A stretch of DNA of 64,000 nucleotides from JAMXLO01 sp963726125 (GTDB lineage: Bacteria; Pseudomonadota; Alphaproteobacteria; Acetobacterales; Acetobacteraceae). This document shows, in pieces, positions 34,694 through 45,297 of this stretch; the first letter of the stretch is position 1, and every line of letters starts with the position of its first letter. The notes below the pieces were generated by a model. That model worked only from the letters and a program-made list of their open reading frames with translations. It was not told the DNA's origin and searched no databases. The DNA is taken from NCBI GenBank assembly GCA_963726125.1, contig CAVSBG010000008.1, forward strand, positions 372,001 through 436,000. The letters run 5' to 3'. The position numbers were made by a program, and so were the translations under genes.

Positions 34694-35941
34694 TCAAGCG
34701 GACTCGGTGACTGCGATTTCCGCTTCCGCGTCGCCTGGGACGGGCGCGGTGCCAATGAGTTGGTGGACATAGTATTCGGTCAGCACCGGCCCAAGGATCG
34801 AAGTGACCACCACCAGGACCAGGACGGTGTTGAGCATGCGCTCGTCGATCAGCCGTACGCCGGCGGCATTGACCGTGCCATAGCCGACCAATGCCGCCGC
34901 CAGCGTCGCGGCGACCTGCGGTAGCGTCAACGAGGCCATCAGGCCGCGCTCCTCTGCCGGGAAGTGCCAGACCCGCCCCGCGATTTCCGCCGCCAGCCAT
35001 TTCGAGACGATCAGGCCGCCGACGATCGCGAGGACAAGCGGCAATCCGGTCAGCAAGGTGTGGCCGAGTACGCCGACATCGACGATGAAGCCGGTGACGA
35101 CGAAGAACGCCGGGATGAAGAAGGCGCGGCCGACGAAGTGCAACAGGCGCCGCGCCTCGGTGCCCTCGACCGAGCGGTTCACCGCAAGCCCTGCCAGGAA
35201 CGCGCCGATGATCCCTTCCAGATTGATTGCCTCCGCGAGGGTCGCGGCGAGGCAGACCACGATGAGTAGAACGATAAAGCGGGCTTCCTGATTGTCGCCG
35301 AGGTGTTGGGCGATCCAGCGCGCTGGACCGCCGAGGCCGAACACGACGATGCCGGCGAAGGCGACAAGTTCGGCGATCTGCACCAGCAGGTCGAGCGGAT
35401 TGAACCCCTTGTGGAATGTGGCGAGGCAGCCGGCGAGCACGAGCAGTGAGAGCATGTCGGTCAGCACGGTGGCACCGACGGTGATCGCGACAGCCGGGCG
35501 GCGCGTCAATCCCGTGGCGGCGACGATCGGAAACGCAATCAGTGTGTGCGAGGCGAGCAGTGAGCCGACAAGGACTGACGAGATGATCGGGTAGCCGAAT
35601 GTCACACCGGCAGCGGTGCCGGCGATCATCGGCAGTGCGAAGGTGAGCAGTCCGAACTGTCCCGCCTTGACCCGGTTCTCGGTGAACTGCTGGAAATCGA
35701 CTTCCAGGCCGACGAAGAACATCAGCAGGAGCTTGCCGAGATCACCGAGGAAATCGAGCATGGATCCATGTTCTGGCGCGATCGCGAGCAGATGGGGCCC
35801 GACGATTATCCCAACCAGGATGAACGAGACGCAATCCGGCAGGCGCACTAGGCGTCCGGCGAATGGAACGGTGGCAACCAGCATGAGGATGATTGCGAAG
35901 CGTGCCAGAGGCGGCAGGTCATGGGCGAGCTGAGAAATCAT
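34694..35941 (-). CDS. Monovalent cation:proton antiporter, CPA2 family
   Basis: A 415-aa inner-membrane protein with about 12 hydrophobic helices in the KefB/NhaS3-like pattern. Visible landmarks are LVGIIVGPHLLAIAPEHGS, LLLMFFVGLEVDFQQF, the SHTLIAFPIVAATGLTRRPA loop, VLTDMLSLLVLAGC with the acidic ion-site residue, and EGIIGAFLAGLAVNRSVE. There is no C-terminal TrkA-N domain, so it is not a gated K+ efflux type. The ATG at 35941 (MISQLAHDLPP) fits better than the longer frame to 36004. The patatin lipoprotein gene follows immediately. Confidence 0.9.
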   Translation of the reverse strand: MISQLAHDLPPLARFAIILMLVATVPFAGRLVRLPDCVSFILVGIIVGPHLLAIAPEHGSMLDFLGDLGKLLLMFFVGLEVDFQQFTENRVKAGQFGLLTFALPMIAGTAAGVTFGYPIISSVLVGSLLASHTLIAFPIVAATGLTRRPAVAITVGATVLTDMLSLLVLAGCLATFHKGFNPLDLLVQIAELVAFAGIVVFGLGGPARWIAQHLGDNQEARFIVLLIVVCLAATLAEAINLEGIIGAFLAGLAVNRSVEGTEARRLLHFVGRAFFIPAFFVVTGFIVDVGVLGHTLLTGLPLVLAIVGGLIVSKWLAAEIAGRVWHFPAEERGLMASLTLPQVAATLAAALVGYGTVNAAGVRLIDERMLNTVLVLVVVTSILGPVLTEYYVHQLIGTAPVPGDAEAEIAVTESA

Positions 35942-36159
35942 GGTCTTTTCGGTAAGGACCTCGTGCCGCCGGACGACAGGCTGAAGTTTTATTCGCGCAA
36001 CCAAACGCGCGAGTCAACGCGCGGCGGTACGGCGGGTGGGCTCAGGACTCTCCACGTCCGCCATTCATGAGAGTGAAGCGATACGCGTTCAATATGGGAC
36101 GGGCACGTCCCCTATCCGCTGGCGAAATTTTGCGGCTGCGGCACAACACCGGGCAACGG

Positions 36160-36397
36160 CCGGTGCCAGCGCCGGAAAACGCCCGGCCAACTGCGCGCCG
36201 GTCGCCGCATCCGCGATGATGGTGAACCGTGGCGCCGCTCCTGGCTCGACCATACCAGGCGGCTCTACAAGTGGCCCGCGCTCCCTGCCCTCGCCTTGCC
36301 AGGTGCGTGATGACCGGTGACGGACAGGGGACTGTCCGGATATGCGATGTCGACGCCGTCAGGGTGTCGGACAGGCGATGCTGCACCTGCGACACTT
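36160..36397 (-). pseudogene. FAD-dependent monooxygenase, short C-terminal remnant (copy 3)
   Basis: The minus strand matches the FAD monooxygenase C-terminal region base for base with small indels: VSQVQHRLSDTLT, then in another frame a VTGHHAP-like segment, then the FTIIADAATGAQLAGRFPAL segment. It covers only about 240 bp and has several frame changes. The rest of 36005-36700 shows nothing recognisable. Confidence 0.7.
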
Positions 36398-36700
36398 GGT
36401 CTCTACGATCACAGAATGAGATCGCCGACGAACTCTTATGGTGGTCGGCTGCCGGTCGCGCTTCCCGGTCGGAGTTCGCCGAAACAGAACGTTCAGTTTA
36501 TGGCAAGTGCTGGCCAATTGCAGAATGGCCGCCCTGGATACACTGGCTGGCGAAAGCTGCCATTCATCAACTCAATCACTCAATCGATCTTCGCAGCACC
36601 CTTCGCTTCCAGGCGATCGGCGTGATCACCAAGTCGGAACTGGGCGTAACGTCCCCAGACGAACCAACGGCACTTCCGACCACGCAGTATCCTTATTTCG

Positions 36701-39700
36701 TTAACTGCGTGTCAGTACGGTCCCCGTGCCGCTGTCGGCTGCAAGGTGGAAGGTGCCGGTCCCGAGCGTTGCATTGTCGAACAACAGCGTCGCCTTGGTC
36801 TGGCCGCTGTGCAGTTGCAGAAGCCCGGTGGCGGTAGTGTAGTTGTCGATGGTGGCGATGTTCGTGCCAGTGTTGAACACGAGGTTCTTCAGGTCGACGG
36901 TATCGAGTGTTCCAAAATTCTCCAGCTTCGGCCCCGTGTACAAAGTGCCGCCGACGTTTGTGCCAAGCTGAGCGACGGCATCCACCACGAGCGCGTCGCC
37001 GGACGCGCCGAGGAAGCTGATCTTGTTGCCGGTGCCGGTGTCGGCCGCGACCTCGAGCATGGCAGCGTTGGTCAGCACGAACAGGCCGGTGCTGGCGGGA
37101 TTGACAGAGGCGATCACGTGCAGGCTGGTGCTCGCGCCCAGCGTCAGCGTGCCACTGTCCAATACCGAGGAGGCAATGCTACTCGTGCCGTTCAGCACAA
37201 GCGTGGTGCCACTGTCGGCCTTCAGCGTGCCGCCGGCGGTGACGTTGCCGGTGACGGTCAGCGTACCACCGTTCGCTTCAACCTGCCCGGCGTCGGCGAT
37301 CGCGCTCGCTACTGTGCCGAACCCCACCAACACCCCGGATCCGGCCACCGAGAGCGTTCCGGCCTGCACGGTGCCGCCGTTGATGTGCAGCGTTCCGACG
37401 ACGGACCCGATGCCACTGGCCGTCAGGCCGTCGTTGATGCCGAGTGTGACGGTGCCGTTGTCCAGGAACGAGGTGACGTTATTGCTGGTTCCGTTCAGCA
37501 CGAACGTCGCTCCGCTGTCGGCCTGCAACGTGCCCGCGCCGGTGATCGTGCCAGCCATCGTCAGGGTGCCGCCGTTTGCCTCGATCCGGCCGGCATTGGC
37601 GACGGCGCTGGCGACTTTCCCAGCGCCGACCAGCGTCCCGGTGTTGGTGGTGCTGAGCGATCCCGCCTGAACGGTGCCGCCGTTGACGTGCAGCGTGCCG
37701 CCGATGGTCGCGGTGCCGCTGACCGTGAGGCCGACGCTGGTGGCGAGATTGATGCTGCCGCTGTCGATCATGGTCGCCGGCGTGTTGCCCCCGCCATTCA
37801 GCGCCAGCGACGCGCCGAGGTTCACCTGGAGCGTGCCGGCGCCGGTGATGGGGCCGGTAAAGACAGCGTTGCTGCTGGTGACGAGCACCGTGCCCGCGTT
37901 CGCGACCGTGCCCGCGATCGTCGCGCCGGCCGCCCCGCTCAAGGAGAGCGTATGCGCGGCATCTACTGCGACCTGGTTGGCGGTCGCGGTGCCAGCGGTG
38001 CCGACCTCGATATGCCCGCCGGCCATCACGATTGATCCGGGGCCCGAAATCGTCAGGTTGGCAGGCGCTGCCAGCGAACCCGCGACGCTGAACCTGGCGG
38101 AGGCGCCGAGGGTAATGCTCGCCGTGGAGACGAGCGTGTTGGCGCCCGTCAGTTGCCAGACGGCGCCGGCGTCTTCTGTCAGCACCTCGAACCCGGTGAA
38201 CTGGCTGCCGATGCCGGTGATGATGCCGATGCCGGCGCTCGAGACAAGCTCCAACGTGTCAGAGAGGGTTCCGCCCTTCACGCCGCCGCTGACAACCGCA
38301 CCCGGAACGTCCTGGAACAGGTTGCCGCTTACGTTGCCGAACTGGACCGCCGCCGCGGCGCCTGAGATGGAGCCGCTGTTGGTGACGGTTCCGCCGGCCT
38401 TCAGATAGATGCCGACACCACTGGTCGATGTGCCGAGGATCTTGCCCTGGTTGATGACAGTGAACGAACCGGACTTGTTCTCGATGCCAAATGCGCCGCC
38501 GGCGATGCGCGAGGAAACGCCGGTGTTGGTGACGGTGCCGCCAAAGCCGCTGTAGATGCCGATACCGGACGTCGATGTGGCGGCGATGGTACCCTGATTG
38601 ACGGCGCTGACTGGGCTGCCCTTACTTCTGATGCCGTATTGAGCGCCGGATATGAGCGCGCCGATGGCACTGTTGGTCACCATGCCACCGCCCAGGATCG
38701 CGACGCCGCTTGCCGTGGCGGACGTGCCTGAGATGGTGCCCTGGTTGATGACTGTTCCGGATGCTGGTCCCAGGTCCATGACCCCGGCCAACGCTCCAGC
38801 GATGCGCGCGGCGGCGCCGGTGTTCGTTATCATTCCAACGTCGTGCAGAAGCACGCCGATATCCGTGGTGCCAATGATTGTGCCCTGGTTGCTGATCGTT
38901 GCGGCGCCGCCACCGATGCCACCGCCGGTGTCGATGCCCAACTCGCCGCCGGAGATGAGGGCGCCCGCTCCGTTGGTTACGGTCCCACCGGAAAGAAGAC
39001 CAACGCCTGTGCCGAAATTGGATGCGCCGATGATCGTGCCATAATTCGCGACGATACCCGGACTTCCGATAATCACGATGCCTTCGAGGCCGCCGGAGAT
39101 CAGCGCGGCGCCGCCGCTGTTGGTTACGGTTCCACCGACATAGAAATCGGCGGCGATGCCCGAGGTTGCGTTGGCGAAAATGGTGCCCTGGTTGAACAGG
39201 GATCCGATGCCAGCGGACTGCGCGTAAGCACCAAACTGGATGCCGGCACTGGCTCCTGCGATGTGCGCGGCGAAACCATTGTTCGTCACGACGCCGCCAT
39301 CGATGAGCTGAACGCCAACTGCGGAGGTGCCGGTGATGGTGCCCTGATTGGAGATGGTTTCCGGGCCTGTGCTCTCGATGCCCCACTGCCCACCGGAAAT
39401 CAACGCGGGGACACCGCTGTTCGTGACGGTGCCGCCTGGCCCAAAATAGACGCCGGCACCGGCGCTGCCGATGATCTTGCCCTGGTTGAAGATGTTCGCC
39501 ATCCCCGCGGGCGTATAGACGCCGTATTGCGCCCCGGAGATCAGTGCGGCCGTGCCGCTGTTCGTCACCGCGCCAGCGCCCAAAAGCTGCACGCCGTAGC
39601 CAGAGGCGCCACTTATCGTGCCCCGATTGAGGATGACACGCGCGGAGAGAACGCCGCTGCTGATCAGGGTGTGGGCGGCATCCACGACGATCTGCCCGCC

Positions 39701-42573
39701 ATGCGCCGTGCCGGCGGTTCCCACCTCGATGTGTCCGGTAGTGGCGGCGACGAGGGTGCCGAGGCCCGCCATGGTCAGATTCTGCGGGCGCGACCAGGGT
39801 ACCGGCGACGCGCAGCACGGCGGCGCCCGACAATCTGATGGTCGCCGAGGTGGCGAGCGTGTCGGCGCCGATCGCGCGCCAGTTCGCGTGAGGATCGAGT
39901 TCCAGCACTTCAAAGCCGGTGAACTGATTGCCGATGCCGCTGAACGTGCCGAACCCGACCCCCGCGCCGAACGCCAGCGTATCCACGCCGGTGCCGCCCG
40001 CCACGATGCCGGTGACTACGGCGCCCGGATATTCGCGGAAGACGTTTCCATTCGAATTGCCAAACTTCACCGCAAATGTACCGCCGGTGATCGTGCCCTC
40101 GTTACCAACGGTCATGGGCGCAAAGCTGTCGGGACCGGCGGACACGGCGGCGCTCGTGCCGGAAATGGTGCCCGCGTTCGTGACGATAGCGCCCACATCG
40201 AGCGGAGTATCGATCCTGACGCCATACAATACGCCGCTGATAGCGGCTGCGGAACCGGCATTAAAGACGTCGCCGTCGCCGATCAAATAGACGCCGGCAA
40301 AACCACCTGAAATGGTGCCCTGGTTCGTGAGCGTGGTGGTTATTGTCGAGCCGGAGACGACGCCATCGTGGCCGCCGGAAATGAGTGCGGCGGTGCCGCC
40401 GTTGAGCACCGTGCCGCCGCCCCCTAAAAACATCCCGCTGCCCGCCCCCCCGCCGGAGATGGTTCCGAGGTTGGTGACGGCGGCGCCACCGTAAAAAGCC
40501 GAAAGCCCGTAAAATGCGCCGGAGACGAGGCCGTTGTTCACGAGCGTCCCCCCGATGCCGAACGACACCGCATCCTTCCCGCTGCCGGATATGATGCCAC
40601 CGTTGGTGACGCTGCCTGGACCATCGGTGACCAGAACGCCATTGTAGCCGGTGATCGACCCGAAGTTGTTGTTCGACACAAAGCCGCCGGCCTTCAAGTA
40701 CACCGCTGCTCCGGCTACGTCGGTTATCGTACCGCTGTTCAACACCACGGCCGTGGCTCCAGCGACGACGCCGTAGTTTGCACCCGAGATCAGCCCGTAG
40801 CTGTTGTGAAGAGAACCGCCGGACTCGAGATAGACGGCATCATAGGCTCCGCCGATGATTGTCCCGCCGTTGATCACCGCGGCCCTGCCAGCAGCGGCGA
40901 GGACGCCGTAGTTTGCACCGGAGATGAATCCGTACCGATCGTTGCCCACAGTGCCGCCGCCGGTGATGTACACACCGTTGCCGCTACCGGTGATGGTGCC
41001 GCTGTTTTCGACGGCCCCGTTGTGCCCAGGCACGCCGCCGAGGGGGACGCTGCCTTGCAGCACCCAGGACGCGCCCTGCGAGATGCTCAGTGTCGAGAAG
41101 CCGGTGAACTGCGTGCCGAGCCCGGAAATTACGCCGGTCTCCGAGCCGGAGCCGAGCGCGATGACGTTACCCTTCCCGCTGCCGAGTTTCACGACGCCAT
41201 TCGTTGACCGCGCCTGGATAAAGTTCAAAGTAATTGCCGTTCACGTTTTGAAATTGCACCGCCGCGACGCCGCCGCCGATGGTACCGGCGTTGGTTACCC
41301 TGGAGGGCTGCGTGCCGTAGATTCGCACGCCGAAGTTGCCACCGGTTATGCTTGCGGCAGCACCGACGTTTCTCAGCACCCCGCCGGCCGACATAAAGAC
41401 ACCTTTCTGCGTGGTGCCGGCAATCGTGCCTTCGTTGATAAGGGTGGAGGCGATGGTGCCACCGAGATCGACGCCATCGAATCCACCGGTGATGCTAGCC
41501 GCGGGGCCGCTGTTGGTCACCGTCCCAGCCTTATCAGCGCGCACGCCGAACCCACTACCGGTAATGGTGCCCTCGTTAACGACGACGGCAGTGCCGCTGA
41601 TATCGATGCCTCCCGAGATGCGGGCGGCGGTGCCGCTGTTCAACACCGTTCCGCTGTTAACGTACACACCGACATCGTTTGTTCCGGCAATGGTGCCCTG
41701 GTTAACGACGGTGCCGACACCGTGAATAGCGACGCCCTTGCGGTACGCAGTGATGTGGGCGGCGGTGCTGCTGTTCGTTACGGCCCCGCTGCCTATGAGC
41801 TCCACACCGTAACTGTTCGTGCCCGTACCAGTCACTGTACCTTGGTTGGTGATTGTTGCAGCGGTGGTGCCATCGACCTCGATGCCGGCTTTCCCGCCGG
41901 AAATCACCGCCGCCGTGCCGCTGTTGCTCACCGTGCCGGCGTTGGGGCCGAGGTAGACGCCAAAGTTGGACGTTCCGGTGATGGTTCCCTGGTTGCTGAC
42001 AGTGCCCACGCCGCCGCTGATCGCGACGCCGTCAATGCCGCCGGCGATGAGTGCGGCGGTGCCGCTGTTGGTCACCGCTCCGCCGGCCTTCAGGAAGGCG
42101 CCGTGGGTCGAGGTGCCCGCGATCGTCCCCTGGTTCACGACGGCGCCCTTGCGGCGTTGTCGATGTACGACGCCGAATTGCCCGCCGGCGATGCTGGCCA
42201 AGGTGCCGTTGTTGCTCACCGTGCCGCCGGCGTGGAGGAATACGCCGCTCTTGGACGTCGCGAAAATCGTGCCCTGATTGGTTACGGAGCCTGCGAGGAG
42301 GCTGAAGTAGACGCCGTAACTCCACCCGGCGATGAGGGCGGTGATGCCACTGTTCGTCACCAGCCCGCCGTGAACGAGCCTCACCGCAGGCGAGGTTATC
42401 GTCCCGGTCGCGCGGATGGTGCCCTGGTTGGTGATGGTCCAGGCCTGGCTGCTGTTGCCGTAAACGGCGACAAAATTCGCCGAGACAGTGACACCACTGA
42501 CGATGCTGAGTGGGTTCTCGCTCGCGGTCGTTAAATAAATCGCGCCACTGTTGGTGGTGATCGTCAGGGCCAC
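36701..42573 (-). pseudogene. Third giant beta-strand-repeat protein, two single-base frameshifts, no Hint domain
   Basis: Three overlapping frames form one gene of about 1957 codons. Segment 1 (42573 to about 41200) starts MALTITTNSGAIYLTTASEN and is full of VTNQGTI / NSGTAALI repeats. It shifts inside ELYPGAV to segment 2 (GVVKLGSGKGNVIALGSG, to about 39785), which shifts inside GTLVAPA to segment 3 (NLTMAGLGTLVAATTGH) ending at 36701. At each junction one extra base explains the shift. The repeats resemble the Hint proteins at 5.6-13.6 kb, but the end (DNATLGTGTFHLAADSGTG) has no Hint domain. No signal peptide is seen. The same indel problem affects genes to 54.9 kb, so the shifts may be sequence errors. 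Confidence 0.75.
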
Positions 42574-42934
42574 GGCATTCCTCCCCTGGGGTGCGTCGCG
42601 TCGTCGATCCAGGGACGAGGCTAACCAATCTCCTCATCGATCGGCAACAATCCCGATGGGAATATCATCAGTCAGCGACTGTTACGCTGCTTGTCCGGTC
42701 AGAACGTGGTCGTGAGCGGGTTCCATGTGACGTGTTCGGAGCGTCCGGCTGGTTTTGGAAGTGGCGCTTACATTCCCGATCGACGCAATTGGGCGCACAG
42801 CCGTTGGCAACACCCGCTGCTGAATGTCCGGTTCCTGGAGCGCTCAGCAGGCCAGCCTACCACCGGGTTGAGTCGCAAGCGGCCGTTGCGCAATTATCCA
42901 GAGACTGGCCTCAGCTTGACGCCCCCGATCGTCG
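42574..42934. other. Intergenic region, 361 bases, no recognised gene
   Basis: This lies upstream of the giant repeat gene start (42573) and downstream of the FAD monooxygenase stop (42935), both on the minus strand. The giant gene's promoter should be here. I found no coding signature or strong hairpin. Confidence 0.4.
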
Positions 42935-44424
42935 TCACAACGCTGCAATAGCATCGAGGTACGCCGTTGCGGCGGCGACATCGTCGCTCCGCGCCGCGAG
43001 CCCCACATATCCGTCTGGCCGGATGATCCACAAGCCATCCGCCGCCGCACCTGATCCCTGCGCGGCCCGTGCCAGCGCTGGAAAGCGCCCGGCCAACTGC
43101 GCACCAGTCGCGGCATCCGCGAGGATCGTGAACCGTGGCGCGGTTCCTGGCTCGGCCGTCCCGCTGGGCAGATCAACAGGCGGCCACCGCTCGCCTGCCC
43201 TCGCCTTGCCAGGCGCATGATGCCCGGTGACGGATAGCGGACTTTCGGGATACGCGATGTCGAGCTCAGTCAGGGTGTCGGACATGCGATGCTGCACCTG
43301 CGACAATCCCAGCACGATGTGGGCTGCGAAATTGCGCACCGACTGGCCGATCGGATTGCGCATGATGGCGACCCTGGTCATGCGGCCGGCATTGCGCAGC
43401 ACCATATCTCCTACCGCGCTGCGCTCGATGGAATAGCTGTCGAGCAACGACGGCTTTGCCACGCCGCGGATCACCATGCGCGAGCTTCCAGCTCAGGTTG
43501 AACGCGTCCTGCATGCCAGTGTTCATGCCCTGGCCGCCCGCCGGGCTGTGAATATGCGCGGCATCACCCGCCAGGAACACCGGACCGCGGCTGTAGTCTT
43601 TCACCTTGCGCTCGTTGATGCGGAAGGCGGCGAGCCAGATCGGATCATGCAGCCGGATGGTCTCCCGGCCCGCGCTGATCCACCAGCGCCTGCATCTCCT
43701 CCAGCGTCGGGTCGGCGCGGTGGCCGGCACCGTCCGCCACACCCACGTCGGCGATCACGCGGTAGCGGTTGCCGGCGATCGGGAAGAAGGCCAGCAGCGC
43801 CCTCCGTGTGCCAGAACAGGTCGAGCTTGTCCGGGGTCAGCCCCTCCAGCCGCGCGTCGGCGAGCAGCCAGTCACTCGGCTCAGTCGTGCCGGTGAATTC
43901 CATCCCGAAGCCCGTGGCGCACCGCGCGAGTGCGCGCCGTCGCAGCCGATCAGCCAGTCGGCGGCCACGGTTTCTTCCTTGCCGGCGGCGTTGCGCAAGG
44001 TCGCCGTGACGCCGGCGAGCGCCGACGGTGAAGGACGTAAGTTCCACGCTCCGCTCGACCTTGACGCCGAGTTCCACCAGACGCTTCTTCCAGCAACCGC
44101 TCGGTCTCGCTCTGCGGGATCATCAGTGCCGATTGATACCGGCTGTTGGCGGCGTCCAGCGTGATATCGCCCAGGAGTTCCTTGCCGTTGGAAATCCGCG
44201 CGCCGTGCACGTTGATGCCGGCGGAAAGGAAACGATCGACGCAGCCCCACGGCTCGATCAGTTCGAGCGTGCGGCTCCACACCACCAGCGCCTTCGACTT
44301 GTCGGTACGCGCCGCGTGATTTGTCGACAATGCGCACCGCCACGCCGAGGCGCGCCAGCTCCGCCGCCATGGTCATCCCCACGGGGCCAGCGCCCGCGAT
44401 CAGAACAGGCTTGTCATTCGCCAT
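42935..44424 (-). pseudogene. FAD-dependent monooxygenase, full length but with several frameshifts (copy 4)
   Basis: A class A flavin monooxygenase (aromatic-ring hydroxylase type). In order on the minus strand: KPVLIAGAGPVGMTMAAELA (FAD Rossmann), DKSKALVVWSRTLELIEPWG, LMIPQSETERLLEE, ADWLIGCDGAHS (the DG motif), SDWLLADARLEGLTPDKLDL, then VFLAGDAAHIHSPAGGQGMN (the GD motif). The thioredoxin-like C-terminal domain ends at 42935. At least five single-base shifts spread it over all three frames. Length (about 496 codons) and domain order are otherwise complete, so it could be a working gene behind poor sequence. It is the source-type copy for the three shorter remnants. Confidence 0.8.
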
Positions 44425-44514
44425 GTTCGCGAACCCCGCATGATGCTCGCTGGGTAACGCAATAGGGGGAAGGCGCGTTCCGAATCGGTTACCGCGCGGT
44501 GGCGCTGTGCGCCG

Positions 44515-45193
44515 TCAGATCGCCGAGCCGCACAGTCGGCCGATCAGCCGCCGGGCGATCGCCGCCATCTCCGGCACGCTCTGCGCCACCGCCTCGGCGC
44601 CCGCGGCCATCGCGATCGGCCCATATCCCCAGGCGGCGAAGATGCAGGGCAGCCCGGCGCCGTGTGCGGCGGCGACGTCGTTGGCGTGGTCGCCTGCCAT
44701 CACCGCGTGCTCCACCTCGCCGCCCGCCTGCCGCAGCGTTGCCAGCAGGTGGGCCGGATCCGGCTTGCCGCACTGGGAAGCTGTCGCCGCCGCCGACCGC
44801 CGCGAACAACGGCGCCAGTCCGAGCGCCGCCAGCAGCGTGCGCGCCGGCCGCCTCCGGCTTGTTGGTGCAGACCGCCAGCCGCCATCCCTCCCCCGCCAG
44901 GGCGTGCAAGGTCTCGGGCACACCTGGGAATGTCTGGGTCTGCGTCGGCGGCGTGCGCCACGTAGTCGGCGGAGTATTCGGGGATCGCCGCGGCATCCGG
45001 CCTCACGGCCGCGCGCCGCGAAGGCCCGCTCGATCAGCTTCGCCACGCCATCGCCTACCATCAGAGCTGTCTCGGCGTCGGAGAACGCCGCCAGGCCACG
45101 CGCCAGCATCAGCCGGTTCAGCGCCGCGGCGATGTCCGGCACGGAATGCACCAGCGTGCCATCGAGGTCGAGCAGCAGGGTGGGACGGGTCAC
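44515..45193 (-). pseudogene. HAD phosphatase, phosphoglycolate-phosphatase (Gph)-like, frameshifted
   Basis: From a GTG at 45193 the frame reads TRPTLLLDLDGTLVHSVPDI (motif I) to the cap (MVGDGVAKLIERAFAARG). One shift follows (PDAAAIPEYSADYVAHAADA), then GEGWRLAVCTNKPEAA (motif II), LLAALGLAPLFAAVGGGDSF, and another shift to KPDPAHLLATLRQAGGE, VMAGDHANDVAAAHGAGLP (motif IV) and the stop at 44515. All four HAD motifs survive across three frames, giving about 226 codons. Gph removes phosphoglycolate produced during DNA repair and photorespiration-like reactions. It is divergent from glmU. Confidence 0.8.
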
Positions 45194-45297
45194 GATGTTG
45201 CACTCCGACACGCGAATTGAACCCGCACGATAGCGGCAGGCTTTGACACGGCGTAGCCTCAACGGCCACAAGAACGCCAGAGCAGCAAGGGATCCGG

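Noticed and set aside
33099..34772. 557-aa plus-strand frame opposite the patatin gene
   Set aside because: It is the antisense of a high-GC coding sequence; the minus-strand frame has a lipobox and catalytic motifs, and this one has low-complexity Arg/Ala/His content and no family features.
36398..36837. Plus-strand frame from 36229 across the intergenic region
   Set aside because: It crosses the FAD remnant and the 3' end of the giant gene in antisense and has no protein-like features.
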